Positions 11,440-22,828 of a DNA stretch of 64,000 nt are shown one piece after another. Within the stretch, counting starts at the first letter, position 1. Every line of letters begins with the position of its first letter. The translations under genes and the position numbers were made by a program. The DNA is taken from the NCBI GenBank assembly GCA_038503075.1, contig JBCAML010000016.1, forward strand, positions 124,001-188,000. The letters run 5' to 3'. The stretch comes from Gyromitra esculenta. Lineage: Eukaryota > Ascomycota > Pezizomycetes > Pezizales > Discinaceae. A model generated the notes under the pieces. That model was not told the DNA's origin. It ran no database searches and was given only the letters and a program-made list of their open reading frames with translations.

Positions 11440-14400
11440 GTTTCATATCCCCGTTACCAAAAGGAACATGATGTTCTTCCAACGCATTATCGTAAAGCAT
11501 GTGCGTAGAGCCAGAACTGGAGGGTTGCGAAGAAAAAAAGAGTTGGGGAAGAGAGGATTTGGGTTCCTTAAAGATGATGGCGAGATTTCCGCGGAGATGG
11601 TGAAGCGTACTCTCATTTAGGTTATTGCTAGAACAAGTTTGGTTTAGCGGGTAGAATTTCTTGGGTGGGCGGATGATGACACTTGATGAGGGAATGGCGC
11701 TCGGCAAGGCAGAGCAAAGCAACTCATGTGAGGTTTGGGATTGTGTTGGGATTGGGTCGTTTGAGTGGATGGCGGAATTTTTTTATTTTTTTTGCGATGG
11801 CTTTTTTCCCTTTTCTCTTTTCCGGTCTTTTTTTTGCGAGCAGGCATTCTTCGGGTATAAGGTTGGACTATCTGGGCAAGGGACGCTGATCACATCATCC
11901 AGGGACGTGGATTCGTGTTTATTTACTGCTTCTCTTTTACTCTGTTTGTTTGTTTGTTTCTGTTTTTCTTTTCTTAGAACGCTGGGTGCTTCTTGCTTTA
12001 CAGGTCAGTGGTTTTTTCTTTGCAGTGTGAAGTATTGTCTTCTACGAGTTGAATGGAAAGCAATGGTGTGGTTAGTGGAGGTATGGAGGGGGCGGTGGAA
12101 ATCTGTTTTTGGCTGGCCGGTTGTTAGTGTAAGTCGTGGGTCTTTTCCTATTTGTTGCGGGGGGTAGCTTAGAGCTACTCCTTTGCATATGGATTTCTTT
12201 CTTTCTTTCCTTCTTTCTTTCCTGTGGCTCTCGTAGGGAGTTGTGCTGGGATTCACGGGTAGCTACTTCAGCCATGACGGTATGACTTTACGTTCGGTAC
12301 GCAAATGAAAAAAGGAGTGGTTGTGCGGAGGTATGTACATGTAGGTATCCGTATTTTTGTTTCATCCATGCATTGGACTTGTAGAACCGCTGTGGGTAGC
12401 CGTAATCGTAGATGAATCCAGTACAGACAGTACAGACAGTATGTGCGCATCTGTAGGCGGTATGGCACCTTTCGAGGTAGGTTAGTAGGGGAGGGGAATA
12501 CGTTACGTATGTACATACCATTCCTAGGATATCCAGGCTTCCTTGTTCTCCTTCAGCTGATGGATTTTGAGTATAATGTAAATATACTTGTCATCTTTGT
12601 ACACGTACTTTGGTCTAAACCTACGGATCCACGTTCTTGCTCGTACTCGCTCTCCTTGGAGATATCCATGATGAATTTCATCATACCCATACCTATAATA
12701 CTCCCACCCGCCAGTATCCCCAGCTGTGATTCGATGCCTTTTTTCGATTCCGGCTATGCGGTCGCCTACAGCAAGGCGCGATATTGTGGGGTGCATGAGA
12801 AAAAAAACAGTGTGGGCACGGGGCACGGATTCCATGTAGGGCTAAAATCCTTAGTTTTTCTTACTCAATCGATTGGATAATTGAAATTGCAACCTTTTGG
12901 TGGTCCCTGAGGGAGCTGCAGGGGGGATTTCGATTGATTTTTTTCTTTTAATCCCACTAACTAGTGTTCGTAGGAATTTTGAGAAAGTGTTGTGTAAGTA
13001 CTGAGAAGTGGTTCGTGAACTCTCATCTCGTTGACACGAAGGAGGGTGGGGGATTGAGGCCAAAGTGAACAGCACAGCGGTTGTTTGTTTAAGCGGAAGG
13101 CTCCGGTACTTCAGCGATACAGAACATAAGAGTTGATGAAATCCATGGATTTGGTGGAGGACAGTTGTTTCGAAACGGCAAATTTCCTTAGGACCAGAGC
13201 ATCCTAGCTACTCCATAACTCTCGGATATACCTAATGCGGTATCCATAAAACAAAACGCCTGTCCGCCGGCAAATGTCGATAATCTTGATCACTATTTCC
13301 CTCTCGTACCCAGTTATTGCCTTCCAACAGAGGGATCTATCGTCTTCGACTGGAGTTTTTTCTACAGTTCCGAGAAATACAGCAGGCTAACCAATCGCTC
13401 CCCTCAACCTTGAGCCTAGTATCATGCAGTACGTTACCACCAATGGCTCAGCGGCACTTGGAGATCGACAAATGTGCTTGATCGAATTATTTCCCCGAGC
13501 CCATGAAAAAAAGACGCACCCAGGATAGGACGAAAGTCCCAGAATTCGGCGCGCCGACGTGGAGAGATATGGCTCCACGGCCAGTTTAATAACCCTTTCC
13601 TCATACGAATACTCAAGGCAGGTATGAGGGACCTGAAAATGTCTTGCTGGTAAGATTTCTTGATTTGCTCTCCCTAGCCACGTTATCGGGTTTACTAGCC
13701 AAGTCCTGCCTGCATCTTCGGGTTCTTCGTCCCTGTCCCGAGCACATATATCTGGAAAAAAACCCAGACATCGTGGCTTCTGAGGAGGCCAGACAGGTCT
13801 TACTCAGGTCTGGTTCACAATATTCTCGCTCAATTCACCACTTTATGTAGAGATTTAGACTGCCTTTAGGAGGCCTTGCATGCTCATGCACACGTAACAC
13901 GATAGGTGGCGGCTCTTGTCTGGGTTATACAGACCTCCTCGAGTTCTTATAGACACTAGCATAGCGGCAAGTTTTTATTTCTAGGCCTTATCGAGTAATA
14001 ACTTACTCATCGGCAAGGCTTGCGGCTTTAACATCGCGTTTCAAAATCCAGTGGTGGGAGGAAACCTGATCTTTGTGCCAGAAAGCTCTGGTGTGATTAA
14101 AAAAACGTTGATGGATACGTTGGTCACTGTTGTTTTGAATTCTTCTTTGAAAACAGTCCCTGTTTTACAGTGTTAGAGAATGGCTTGGAGGAATTTTCTT
14201 ACTAAGGAACTTCCAACTTAGGCTTTCCGAAACTTATGCTATGAGCGGTTTTTGACAGGTCATGGAGAAGGACCCATTGAGCTTTTAGTGCCGCGGCCTT
14301 CTCAGTAGGACAGAACGGAAACAGGAAAAGGTCTCCGCTGAGCTCGGGTGAGAAGAACCATTCATTTCTTTTACTTATTCATCTGTAAAACCTGAATTTT

Positions 14401-14815
14401 CGGTACTATTTCTTATTGAAAGAAATATATCCATTGCATTTACAGCCGAGGGCGATTTCTAGCGCCATTCAAGCATATGATGGAGTCGAGTGACGGTATG
14501 TGAAGCTACATAGACATAAGTCTCGGCTAAAGGGCAATAGAAGGAGAAGTGAGTCGAAGTAAATAGCTTAGACGCCCCCACTTGGTTTCGTTTTCGGCCC
14601 TATAGCGCTGCGCACAAAGGAGTCCCTACTTGGCCATAATTACTAGGGTGGAGGATGGAACAATGAGAATCCCTGCTGGTTAGCAGCCAACGACAATTTG
14701 GACGCTCCCATGTCCAACTTCTATGAGACTGCGAGGATTAATGAATCTATTTTGGTGGATTGGCTAGCCAGTACAAGGCCATAGCTTCTTCTGACATTGA
14801 CCTCCCGGACTGAAG
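11440..14815. other. Gene-poor interval, nothing convincing
   Basis: The stretch holds the 3' flank of the tamA-like gene and then sequence with short random ORFs. T- and CT-rich runs (11780-11830, 12193-12222) are the only notable features. Translations in all frames show no family I recognise. Confidence 0.4.
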
Positions 14816-14992
14816 TACAGTCGCACCTTGTTATAAGGGACATGCATAATTCGTGGGAATTCGTTCGTTATAGCAAATTTTTCCCCACAGCAAATTTTGA
14901 ATAGTGCCAGGAACTCAGAGTTGCACCCAATTTCCGTCCGTTACTGCAAACCCCCACCATACCGGGGCTCTTTATATCAAGGTCCGACTGTA
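14816..14992. mobile_element. MITE, pogo/Tc1-mariner-like
   Basis: The element starts TACAGTCGCACCTTGTTATA, and its right end reverse-complements to TACAGTCGGACCTTGATATA, giving a TIR of about 23 bp bounded by TA. The subterminal run GTTATAGCAAATTTTTCCCC resembles pogo/Tigger-type fungal elements. At 177 bp it is far too short to encode a transposase. Confidence 0.8.
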
Positions 14993-16581
14993 ATTCAAAA
15001 TTAGTCGTGAAGAATAGCAGAATATTAGGCATATTCACCCATTCGGTATCCCTGAGTCAATGGCGTCCTAAATGTGTCCTGCTACACCACCTTCAGATCT
15101 CTTGGTTAGTAGGTTTCAAGGGAGTCATAGTCTCTCACTAAATCGAACCTGTAATGCTTGCTAAGCTAGATGTATACTGGTCAGAGGAATATTGTACAAG
15201 CAGGACCAATTGGTCTGATTTAGTCCCTCATGTAGTAGTCTCATAGACCGTTAATAATAGGGTTTTGTGGTAACACGCTAAGTAAACTAATAGCTTTTGG
15301 CATTGCTGGCGCGTGCAAGCCATCTTGTAATCGATTGCTGTAGCTAGCCCCAATTAACGGCAGCAAGCTTAGGATCGCTTCCTTCTTATTAGACGATATG
15401 TATGCCGTGCAATACGATAGTACCCATCCGGGTCCTTATTTTGACATCAGTAGTATAGCGTGTTAAAACTATTGTCAAAATTAGTTATTATAAATGTATA
15501 ATTGCGAGTGATCAGGATATTATATCTTGTGAGTGCGCACACTTGCGTTATCCTAATGTAGCAAGAAGCAAATTTCCCGCCTTATATTTTAAATCGGTCT
15601 GATGGCTGGTGTCGCAGTACAGTAGCTCTGTCTAATCTCATATGACGAAATTCTGTCGCAATAAAGCATGCTAGACGAATGCTAATATTACTTAATAGAA
15701 AGGGATGAGCGACAGAAAATGGCTTTGGAAAAGGGGGAACTCTGGGCTAAGGTGTGGGAGGTTGACTAAAGACGCTCCCAGGGATTGTTAGCCATAAGCT
15801 TTGTTGTACATAGGTAGTAATCAGTTATAGCTAAAGCCCGAGAACAGAATGGTGAGAATTACTAGCCAGCACAGGGAGACAGTGTTGAACCACATTCCTC
15901 GCAACAAATTTGGAGACTTTACTATCGGTTTCTGTTAAGAGTGGTTAGTAGGGTTATCTGTAACCACCCAGCTACACAATACAGGAAGCTTCTTTATTTT
16001 TCCTTGCCCTAAATCGATCTTTAATGAAGATTTCATGATGGTAGTTATTGTTCAGTTGTGGCGATGATAACGGATGGGAAATGTGGAGTTCAGCTGATCA
16101 AGGGACAGGAAAACCCAAGTCAAACCATGAACGCCAAGACACTAGGCCACAACCATTTTTCCTGACAGATTGAGAAAACAGTATGAGCGAGTGATGGTTT
16201 ATGGACATTCAAACATCCATTTGTAAGTTTTGGAGGCTGGTAAATATATCTTCTATTACACTGTAGGTACTATGCCTATAGGTGCCATGATCTTTTAAGT
16301 GGTCAATTAAGCCGTTTTCGGGAGCGCTTTTATCCTCTAAGAAAAACACATGTAGCTCTCACCCATATGCATGACCAAGCTAAAAAAATTACCATCCTTT
16401 CGCCATCATCACCAACGAGCCACCCCTGGCTCACTCCTAAAATACATAAAAAACGGCCTTTTGATAACCGTTTACCATTGATATTTGTTTTGGGAAAGTT
16501 TATTGCAGATTAGGTCTGCGAACCACGAGACAGTATGGAATAAAGTATCCAGGGTGAATTGGCCCTGCCCTCCTTAGTAAC
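14993..16581. other. Non-coding interval, nothing convincing
   Basis: AT-leaning sequence with no ORF of interest, tRNA or clear inverted repeat. Probably degraded repeat-derived DNA. Confidence 0.35.
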
Positions 16582-17796
16582 CTACACTACCGGTAGTCTG
16601 CTGGTGATGCCATGTCGCTTTTTTGAGATATAAAGTAGACCAATGCCGTCTGGAGCTGTTGCTGTAAACAGTTGTTTTCTCATACTCATCCCCGAGAGCC
16701 GTGTAGCGCCCGGGTCAGTAGAACGGCCTGGGTCGACAGAAGCATATTCATGAAGGAAGGTGTGATCTATGGGTACTCCTTGACTATCTAACCATCGCAT
16801 ATGAAGGATCACAGTGGGGCGCTGAACAATGCCTCCTGCGGTATGTATACTGGTGTTAGGACCCCAGCCTACTCCTCCCGGATATATCCCAAGCATCGGG
16901 AGATCGTCCTGCGCAAACACGAGGGCAATATCTGCTCCCGTATCGTCTAAAAATTCTAGAGTAGCAAGGTATCCATTCTGAGAAGGAATTTCGGCCAGGA
17001 CCTGAATCACGCAAAGGCAAATGTCGCCAAGCAAAAAGAAAAGTCAATTTCATCCCGCGATACTAAGCTAAATACACAGGATGATTCTCAAACCATGTGC
17101 TGGAGGTTCGCGTTGCTCGGCGCAATAGTGGCGGAATTAGGTAGCTGAGTTCTCAAGGTCTCATAGCCCTTAGATATGTTAGATAGTTTACGTCTAGGAT
17201 GCAGAATGATTTACGCTTTCAACCCATAATTTTTTGCCAGCTCCATGGGCTTCAATCCAGGCGGGTACATATTCGAAGAGTGGGAAGGTTGGAAAATTTA
17301 TTTGGTCCGTGACCTTTTTGCCACCATAGTAGTAATAGGACTTTCCGGGTGCTGGACAGACAATTATTCGATTCTCGTAATCGTTCAAAACGGCGTAATA
17401 ATTTTCGAGATCACAGGTGTCATAAAGTGATAGGTCGGTCCTTTGAAGCTGGGAAATGCGTTCTTCTTCTGGGGTGGGTGGCTTATCCGGAATTTCTTGG
17501 CTAAAATAAATAACACACACATCAGTCCACTACGACCCACGATAATAATATACGCAGGGGGCAGACAAACCTCAAATATGGTTCATGAGCGTTAGCAGCG
17601 AGGATGGAACGAAGGAGACGTTTACTCCCCTCCACATTGACTCCAGCAGCGATGAGTTCTTGTAAAGCATTGATATAGCTTTCCGGCCCATTTCCGCTGG
17701 CACCATACACTATTAGCCAAAGCCTTCAGAGTGAGGATGGCAGCTACGGTGTTTGTACCATCCAATAGGGGTTGTGATCCTGAATGGCTGAGACAT
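16582..17796 (-). CDS. Retropepsin-like protein of unknown function (5' end unresolved, possibly a pseudogene)
   Basis: The three downstream exons fit together well: 17571-17709, 17215-17500 and 16582-17001. They join in frame through introns of 70 nt (donor GTTTGT) and 213 nt (donor GTAAAT). The last exon contains LEFLDDTGADIALVF, which fits the D-T-G-A active-site motif of retropepsin-type aspartic proteases, then a hydrophobic stretch with HTAGGIVQRPTVILHMRW. The middle exon has PAWIEAHGAGKKLWVES. Upstream, coding-like sequence continues in other frames (an ATG at 17796 reading MSQPFRITTPIGWYKH, then VAAILTLKALANS in a second frame, then YGASGNGPESYINALQ), and no normal-sized intron joins them. 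Either the 5' part is frameshifted or it is spliced in a way I cannot see. No reverse transcriptase or integrase lies nearby, so it is not an intact retroelement. Biochemical role unknown. Confidence 0.5.
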
Positions 17797-18683
17797 GATG
17801 GTGAACGCTTCTGCTTGGGATTTTGTTGGAAGGGACACGAAAACTTTGCCTACTAAAGCGTGTCAGTGGCAGGATGGTGACGTAGATGCAATTAGAGTAT
17901 TTTCGTGCTTAGCCCGTGGAATTCTCTGGCGAGAGCAACTAGCAGAATTCGTCTGATGAGACGACGATCAAGTGATGGTCTTCTTCTACAAGAGAAACAA
18001 GCCGAGCAGCCTATATATATATTTCCCTCGAAGACAGTGCCCGCAGATAAGGCGACGCTTCAAGTGGTTAATTGGAACCATTTCCCCGCCCACTTTTACC
18101 TTAAAAGAAATGGTGGATAGTTCCTACCAAGACTGAAGGATTGCCAAGAATTTTGGCATCCCAACAGGAAAAGAGTAAAATTGCCAATTTTTTATAAAGT
18201 AGTGGTGCAAAAAAGAATACTTCTCGGATATTTGTGTTTTCGTCGGAAGATGTCGGAAGATACCTGAAGACACCTGAAGACCATGAAGACAAATACGGCT
18301 TTTCTCCTGATGCTAGAGAGTGTTGATTCCAACAGCTTTGCATGGAGACGTCTGGGATACGATGAGAACTAAGATTTCTCTCTAAAACAGCACTCTAAAA
18401 GCTGTTTCAGGACACATCCTCTCTACGGAGCGCAATACCGAAGCACAATTAAACCAAGTAAATTCAAGGGAAAATGGATATATTACCATACGGTAGCATG
18501 GAAAAAAAAAAGCAAATTGGTACCACTCAAAAAAAGGTTGACAAAATTAGATTGATATGCCCACTAGCCCAGACCTCAAATCCCCATTATAAGAGAAAAA
18601 AACAGAAGAAACGAATAAAATTACTGGCGAGAGTAAGGAGACAACCTGAAAACCACGTGTGCCAACCCCACCCACGAGATCAA
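17797..18683. other. Intergenic; short 10-bp tandem at 18242-18290
   Basis: No gene seen. Five degenerate copies of a 10-bp unit (GTCGGAAGAT twice, ACCTGAAGAC twice, then CATGAAGAC) lie at 18242-18290. Confidence 0.45.
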
Positions 18684-20911
18684 TCACTGAATAGCATTTC
18701 CCCTAATTCCTTTCAAGAAATCCACCTCCGGTAGATGTGATTCAGTAGTTTTTTTCCAACAAGTCCTTTCGCCCTGGGAAATAGTAGTAACTTGAATAGT
18801 GACCATTGGGGGTATTGCCAGAGGTCGGAAGATTAGGTTCGTTTTAGCCGTCTGGTCTGCATAATCTACGATTTATCCGGTTAGCTTCAAGAAAAATATA
18901 TAACTCTGGATGTATACTTACCTGCAATTTTGACGTCTTTCATATGAATCTCTAATTCCCATTTCTCTGATACTTCCTTCCATTTCTTGATCAAGGAATT
19001 CTCGATCTTCTCGAGTTGTTGCTGTGCCATCATCGTATCCTCGATCTGTGCCGCAAGATCATGCTGCACGCCCTGTCGGGAGAACCGCAAAAACTCGTTC
19101 ATCTTTAGCGTGATCTCCTCGAGTTCTCGTTGCATACCCTCAACTTGCTCGATGTCCCTCGCAAGTAAGTCCTTCCTTGCTGTTCTAGCAGCTTCAAACA
19201 CAAGCTTCAACGAAAGGCTTGTCCAAGCACCAACAGGATAAAGCAACGGCTGAGACAACCAATTTCTAGCATTCTCGCGTGCAGTCCAGTCTGGACAGAA
19301 TCCCAAAAACATTCTGTTTCGTTTTGTAATTTCAATCGTCCAATGTCTCTTTGAATTTTTCGAATCTAGGTCCCGATACTGGTGGTCGCTGGGACGGAAA
19401 ATATCTGGGCAGCAGGGTATATACAATCCCAGAACTTCTAGTTCTGGAAACGTATTTCTGAGGTTGAGTATTGACAACACCTGGCAGTGGTGTTTCCCCC
19501 CCATCTGATTATGGCTACTCCGCTCTTCTCGAGTTCCAGGTTCTGGTCTGAATATAAGTTTTTTAAGTGTTCCGCGCGAAGGTTGGAGAAGCTGCAATAA
19601 GCTGTCTATAGTCAAGCTAGAAGCTAATCCTCCATCGATTTGAACTGAAACTAGTTTGTTAAGATTATAGCAACTGAGTTTTACCAAAAGTGCATCATCT
19701 ATTCTCCATTTTTGAGTTCGATCCCCTGAATCGCCTTTGAGACTGAGAGTGAGATGTCGAAGATTCGCTTTAGAACCAAAGGATGTTTTAGAGTGCAACT
19801 CGCAGCAATATCTATCAAGATCTTCTGGCATAGAAAACTGTCCTCCGCTAAAATATTCCGACAAATCAAGATAATTTCCTTTAGAAACTCTAGGTAGATC
19901 AATGACTCTAGTACCCGCCCAAGAACTGGGCCTAGCATTCCCAGAGGGGTTAAAAGGATGGTTAACAATCAGAAACTCTCGAAGTGAGAGACTATCCGAG
20001 TGGCGTAAAATACCCTCGAATATTGGTCTCCAGATGTCGCGTGGTATCGCCGCAAAAATCGTTGTTGGAAACTGAACATGAGTCGAAACTACCATTTTTG
20101 CAAAATGCGAGAGGATATCGAGTAGTAGCAGACTATCTCCATTCCATGGAGCCTGCGGTGCGATTTCCCTAACAGAATGGTTTAGATCCCAGAAAGACAC
20201 TCCCCTGAAGATATGATAATCGCTCCCACCAAACTTTTTTTCTCGAACAAGCATTTCTGCTAAAAGTATAAGATTGGAAATTTCACCCGGATTTCCAAGG
20301 TAAAGAGTGATGCCATGCAAAAGCAAAAACGGAAAATCTTGGACAAGCCTTTTTGCAATACCGCCGACAGGCAATCGCATCTTGTTTCCTGGAGAAGATA
20401 GATTACTGACATCTAATTCAATTTGTTGGCTGTCCCCGAGCGGTCCGGAAAGGACAAACTTGAGTACCCAAGAATGCCACCGAGAGCAGGTAAGGCGTAT
20501 AGGGAAAGAATCTATAATGCGGTGCACGAGCGACCTTAATTTTACCGCTGCATACGGTGTTTTTGGCCGAGAGCAGGTGCAGATATCGGTCGACATTTCA
20601 GTGGAATTAAAGACATCCATGAGAATCTGTCCTAGAAGTTCTGTAGGCAGCTTATTGAGTAGATCCGGCTTCATCTGCCGTGGTACATTCTCAGGACTCA
20701 ATGGCAGGGCCCAACGCCCGTCATCGTATAAGTACCCTGTGCGGACAGAGTGGTTGTATTTTCGTAAACCATCACGCAACACTGCTGCATCGTTGGCGGT
20801 TTTGGCAGCTGGTTCTTCAAGCTCATAGGGAAATGGCAGGGGTTTACAGAAGCATTGTTGCAGTTTCCCAGTGCGATATCTGCAGTCTTGGAGCTGAGAG
20901 AGAGTAGGCAT
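18684..20911 (-). CDS. F-box domain protein
   Basis: Probable substrate adaptor of an SCF ubiquitin ligase. Exon 1 is 18922-20911 and exon 2 is 18684-18865; the 56-nt intron has a GTAAGT donor and a CGTAG acceptor. Spliced length is 723 aa. An F-box-like segment, DLLNKLPTELLGQILMDVF, lies at about residues 83-101. It is followed by a long region with leucine-rich stretches such as NLRHLTLSLKG, LVSVQIDGG and LKKLIFRPEPG, typical of fungal F-box proteins with degenerate LRRs. Near the C-terminus is a predicted coiled coil (ARDIEQVEGMQRELEEITLK and the following ~60 residues). If the intron is retained the protein ends 10 residues later. The substrate is unknown. Start chosen as the first Met of the long open frame. 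Confidence 0.78.
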
Positions 20912-21034
20912 CTGGTCTTAAACATACGATGGTAAGCAGTGGTTTGATGAGAAAGTGGCGAAGTAGTGCTAAATGTTTGGATGTTCAGACCCTAACCCTG
21001 TGAGAGGCGACTTTTACTCACAATACTATGGATG
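20912..21034. other. Upstream flank of the F-box gene
   Basis: Short non-coding stretch between the F-box gene start and the adjacent MITE. Nothing else seen. Confidence 0.4.
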
Positions 21035-21276
21035 TACTACGGGTATCGGGATAAGTCTGTCACCAGGCGGCGGTGCGAGTAAGAGAAAACAACCTTTCCT
21101 CTCAGTCCACAGCTCTCAGCGAGCCCTGATAAGGCCTTCTAATAAGTGAAGTATGCTGTGCACTAGGCATCAGTCTATGTTAATTAGTAAAATCTGGAGA
21201 TTCAGGCAAGCTTAGGCCCCCCAAGAGAAGGGCTGCATCGCCACCTGGTGACAGACTTATCCTAGCACCCTTAGTA
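21035..21276. mobile_element. MITE with ~50-bp inverted repeats and TA ends
   Basis: Left end TACTACGGGTATCGGGATAA; the right end reverse-complements to TACTAAGGGTGCTAGGATAA. Both then continue GTCTGTCACCAGG(C/T)GGCG. The arms are about 50 bp, differ mainly by transitions, and enclose about 140 bp without coding potential. TA at both ends suggests a Tc1/mariner-type family distinct from the other elements in the window. Confidence 0.75.
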
Positions 21277-21526
21277 CAGGCGTGTAAGAAAAGTCTCGTC
21301 ACCCTAGCCACTGGGGTATCAACATGTATGTACTTTTCTCTGTACTAGATTCTCAAGCGTTACCCATGGAGCCAACTAATACAAAATCTCCCCTTAGAAG
21401 ATGAATCTATTGCAGGATACTATGGCAATATTGGATCCCCCCAAAATAGTCGAATAAATAAATAAAACAATGCTATCTTCTCGTATCGTAACCCTAAACA
21501 AGGGGGGACCAAAAAGAATGAATTCT

Positions 21527-21597
21527 TCCGTTGCGGGGAATTGAACCCCGATCTAGTCGGTGAGAGCGACTGATGCTAACCATTACACCACAACGGA
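21527..21597 (-). tRNA. tRNA-Glu (CTC)
   Basis: The minus strand starts TCCGTTGTGGTGTAATGGTT and ends CAACGGA, so the 7-bp acceptor stem TCCGTTG/CAACGGA pairs perfectly. The D-arm contains TGGTGTAATGG, the anticodon arm is AGTCG-CTCTCAC-CGACT with anticodon CTC, and the T-arm is CGGGG-TTCAATT-CCCCG. Length 71 nt, no intron. It closely resembles yeast tRNA-Glu. Confidence 0.95.
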
Positions 21598-21786
21598 TTG
21601 ATGGTGAGAGTACTAAGTTGCACTATATCGAGATTTGCATAGAATTGGAACTAGGATATGGATAAGCCTGCGGCTAAGAAACATGATAGACTTGGCGGAT
21701 GGCTTCATCAAGAGTCAAGAGAGATACTCAGAGAAGACCACAAAAACACTTAGTATGGCAAGTGATTTTCTATGAAGCCACGGGAT

Positions 21787-21927
21787 GTATCTACTCGCTG
21801 TCGGGCATATGAACCGGAAAATTAGGGGGCGTGGCTTTGTATAACACGCAGCCCGGGAATGGTTTTGTAGCATACGGAACCACGTCCCCTTGTATTCCGG
21901 TTCATATCCCCGGGAACGAGCAAATAC
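21787..21927. mobile_element. Fold-back/MITE relic, 141-bp near-palindrome
   Basis: The two halves are inverted copies: CATATGAACCGGAAAATTAG on the left against GATATGAACCGGAATACAAG from the complement of the right half. Pairing extends outward through CTCG and GTAT(C/T)TACTCG-like sequence for about 50 bp per arm. There is no ORF. It lies 190 bp from the tRNA-Glu gene. Confidence 0.65.
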
Positions 21928-22251
21928 TAATTAGCCTACTGACATAGGACACGTCACCTCGCAAGCCCGGTTTTTTTCTTTCGCATTTAGGGGGAAGCAT
22001 TGGATTAAATTATGCTGCGATGATGAGAATTGAACGACTTTTTTTTTAGTCAGGCATCGATGAATTTTTCACATGGTGGAATATAAATGGTTATCCCGAG
22101 GTAGTACCCACATGACCCTACTGTCCCAAAGTGAATTGTGATTTAAATTACCTTTTCTGTGCAAGGCGCTAGGGGTTCATAACTGCCTATGATCACAAAC
22201 AAAAGTAAACGTGTATAAAATACTTCAAATCCCAGTGCAAATATCCGCTAC

Positions 22252-22828
22252 CTACGCCTTAAAACCAGTCCATAGGGTATCGCGATCGATAAGCATGCCC
22301 TCCGAAGTAAACTTAACCCCCTCTCCCTCTAGAAGCTCAAGCTTCTTCTCGCAGTTTATGCCCGATGGAGCCTTCCTCCAGTCACCCATGAACCCGCCAA
22401 TATACTATTCAACCCAACATTGTCAGTAAACCCGATCTTCTGATAAACGATAAAGGTGAATCCATACCCCTGAGGAAGCGATGATTCGATGGCAAGGAAC
22501 TTCCGGAGCGTACGGGTTATTTCCTGCCAAGCACAGATTAGAAAGAAGACCCCTATTTGTTCTGACGAAGGTATCATACTGCAGGCACCACCGACGGCTC
22601 TAGGAGAGGATTTTAGAGCATCTGAGAGTGCTTTGTACGTGCTGACCCTTCCTGAAGGGATCTAATGCTCGGTTTTGCGGGTTAATAAGATGGAACTTTA
22701 AGGGTGGCGTTATCGAACAACAGACCTGCTTAAGGAGCTTATAGACTTTCTGGTTCTGTACGTTAGTATTTTTTCAATGATCATAGAGGTAGAGTGGTAT
22801 ATACCGCTTGGAACTCGGTGACAGCCAT
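22252..22828 (-). pseudogene. Possible broken ABM-domain-like small gene
   Basis: The minus strand starts MAVTEFQA at 22828, followed by a plausible short intron (GTATAT donor, TACTAAC branch point, TACAG acceptor). Later fragments in shifted frames read RVSTYKALSDALKSSPRAVG, GVFFLICAWQEITRTLRKFL and GGFMGDWRKAPSGINCEKKL, ending at a TAG at 22252. The opening and the G-x-W...KKLELLEGE segment resemble fungal antibiotic-biosynthesis-monooxygenase (ABM-like) proteins. The fragments do not join cleanly, so I treat it as a relic or an unresolved gene. Confidence 0.3.

Noticed and set aside
11661..12167. 168-codon plus-strand frame downstream of the regulator gene
   Set aside because: Composition is dominated by Phe/Cys from T-rich DNA; no domain, and it lies where the 3' UTR is expected.
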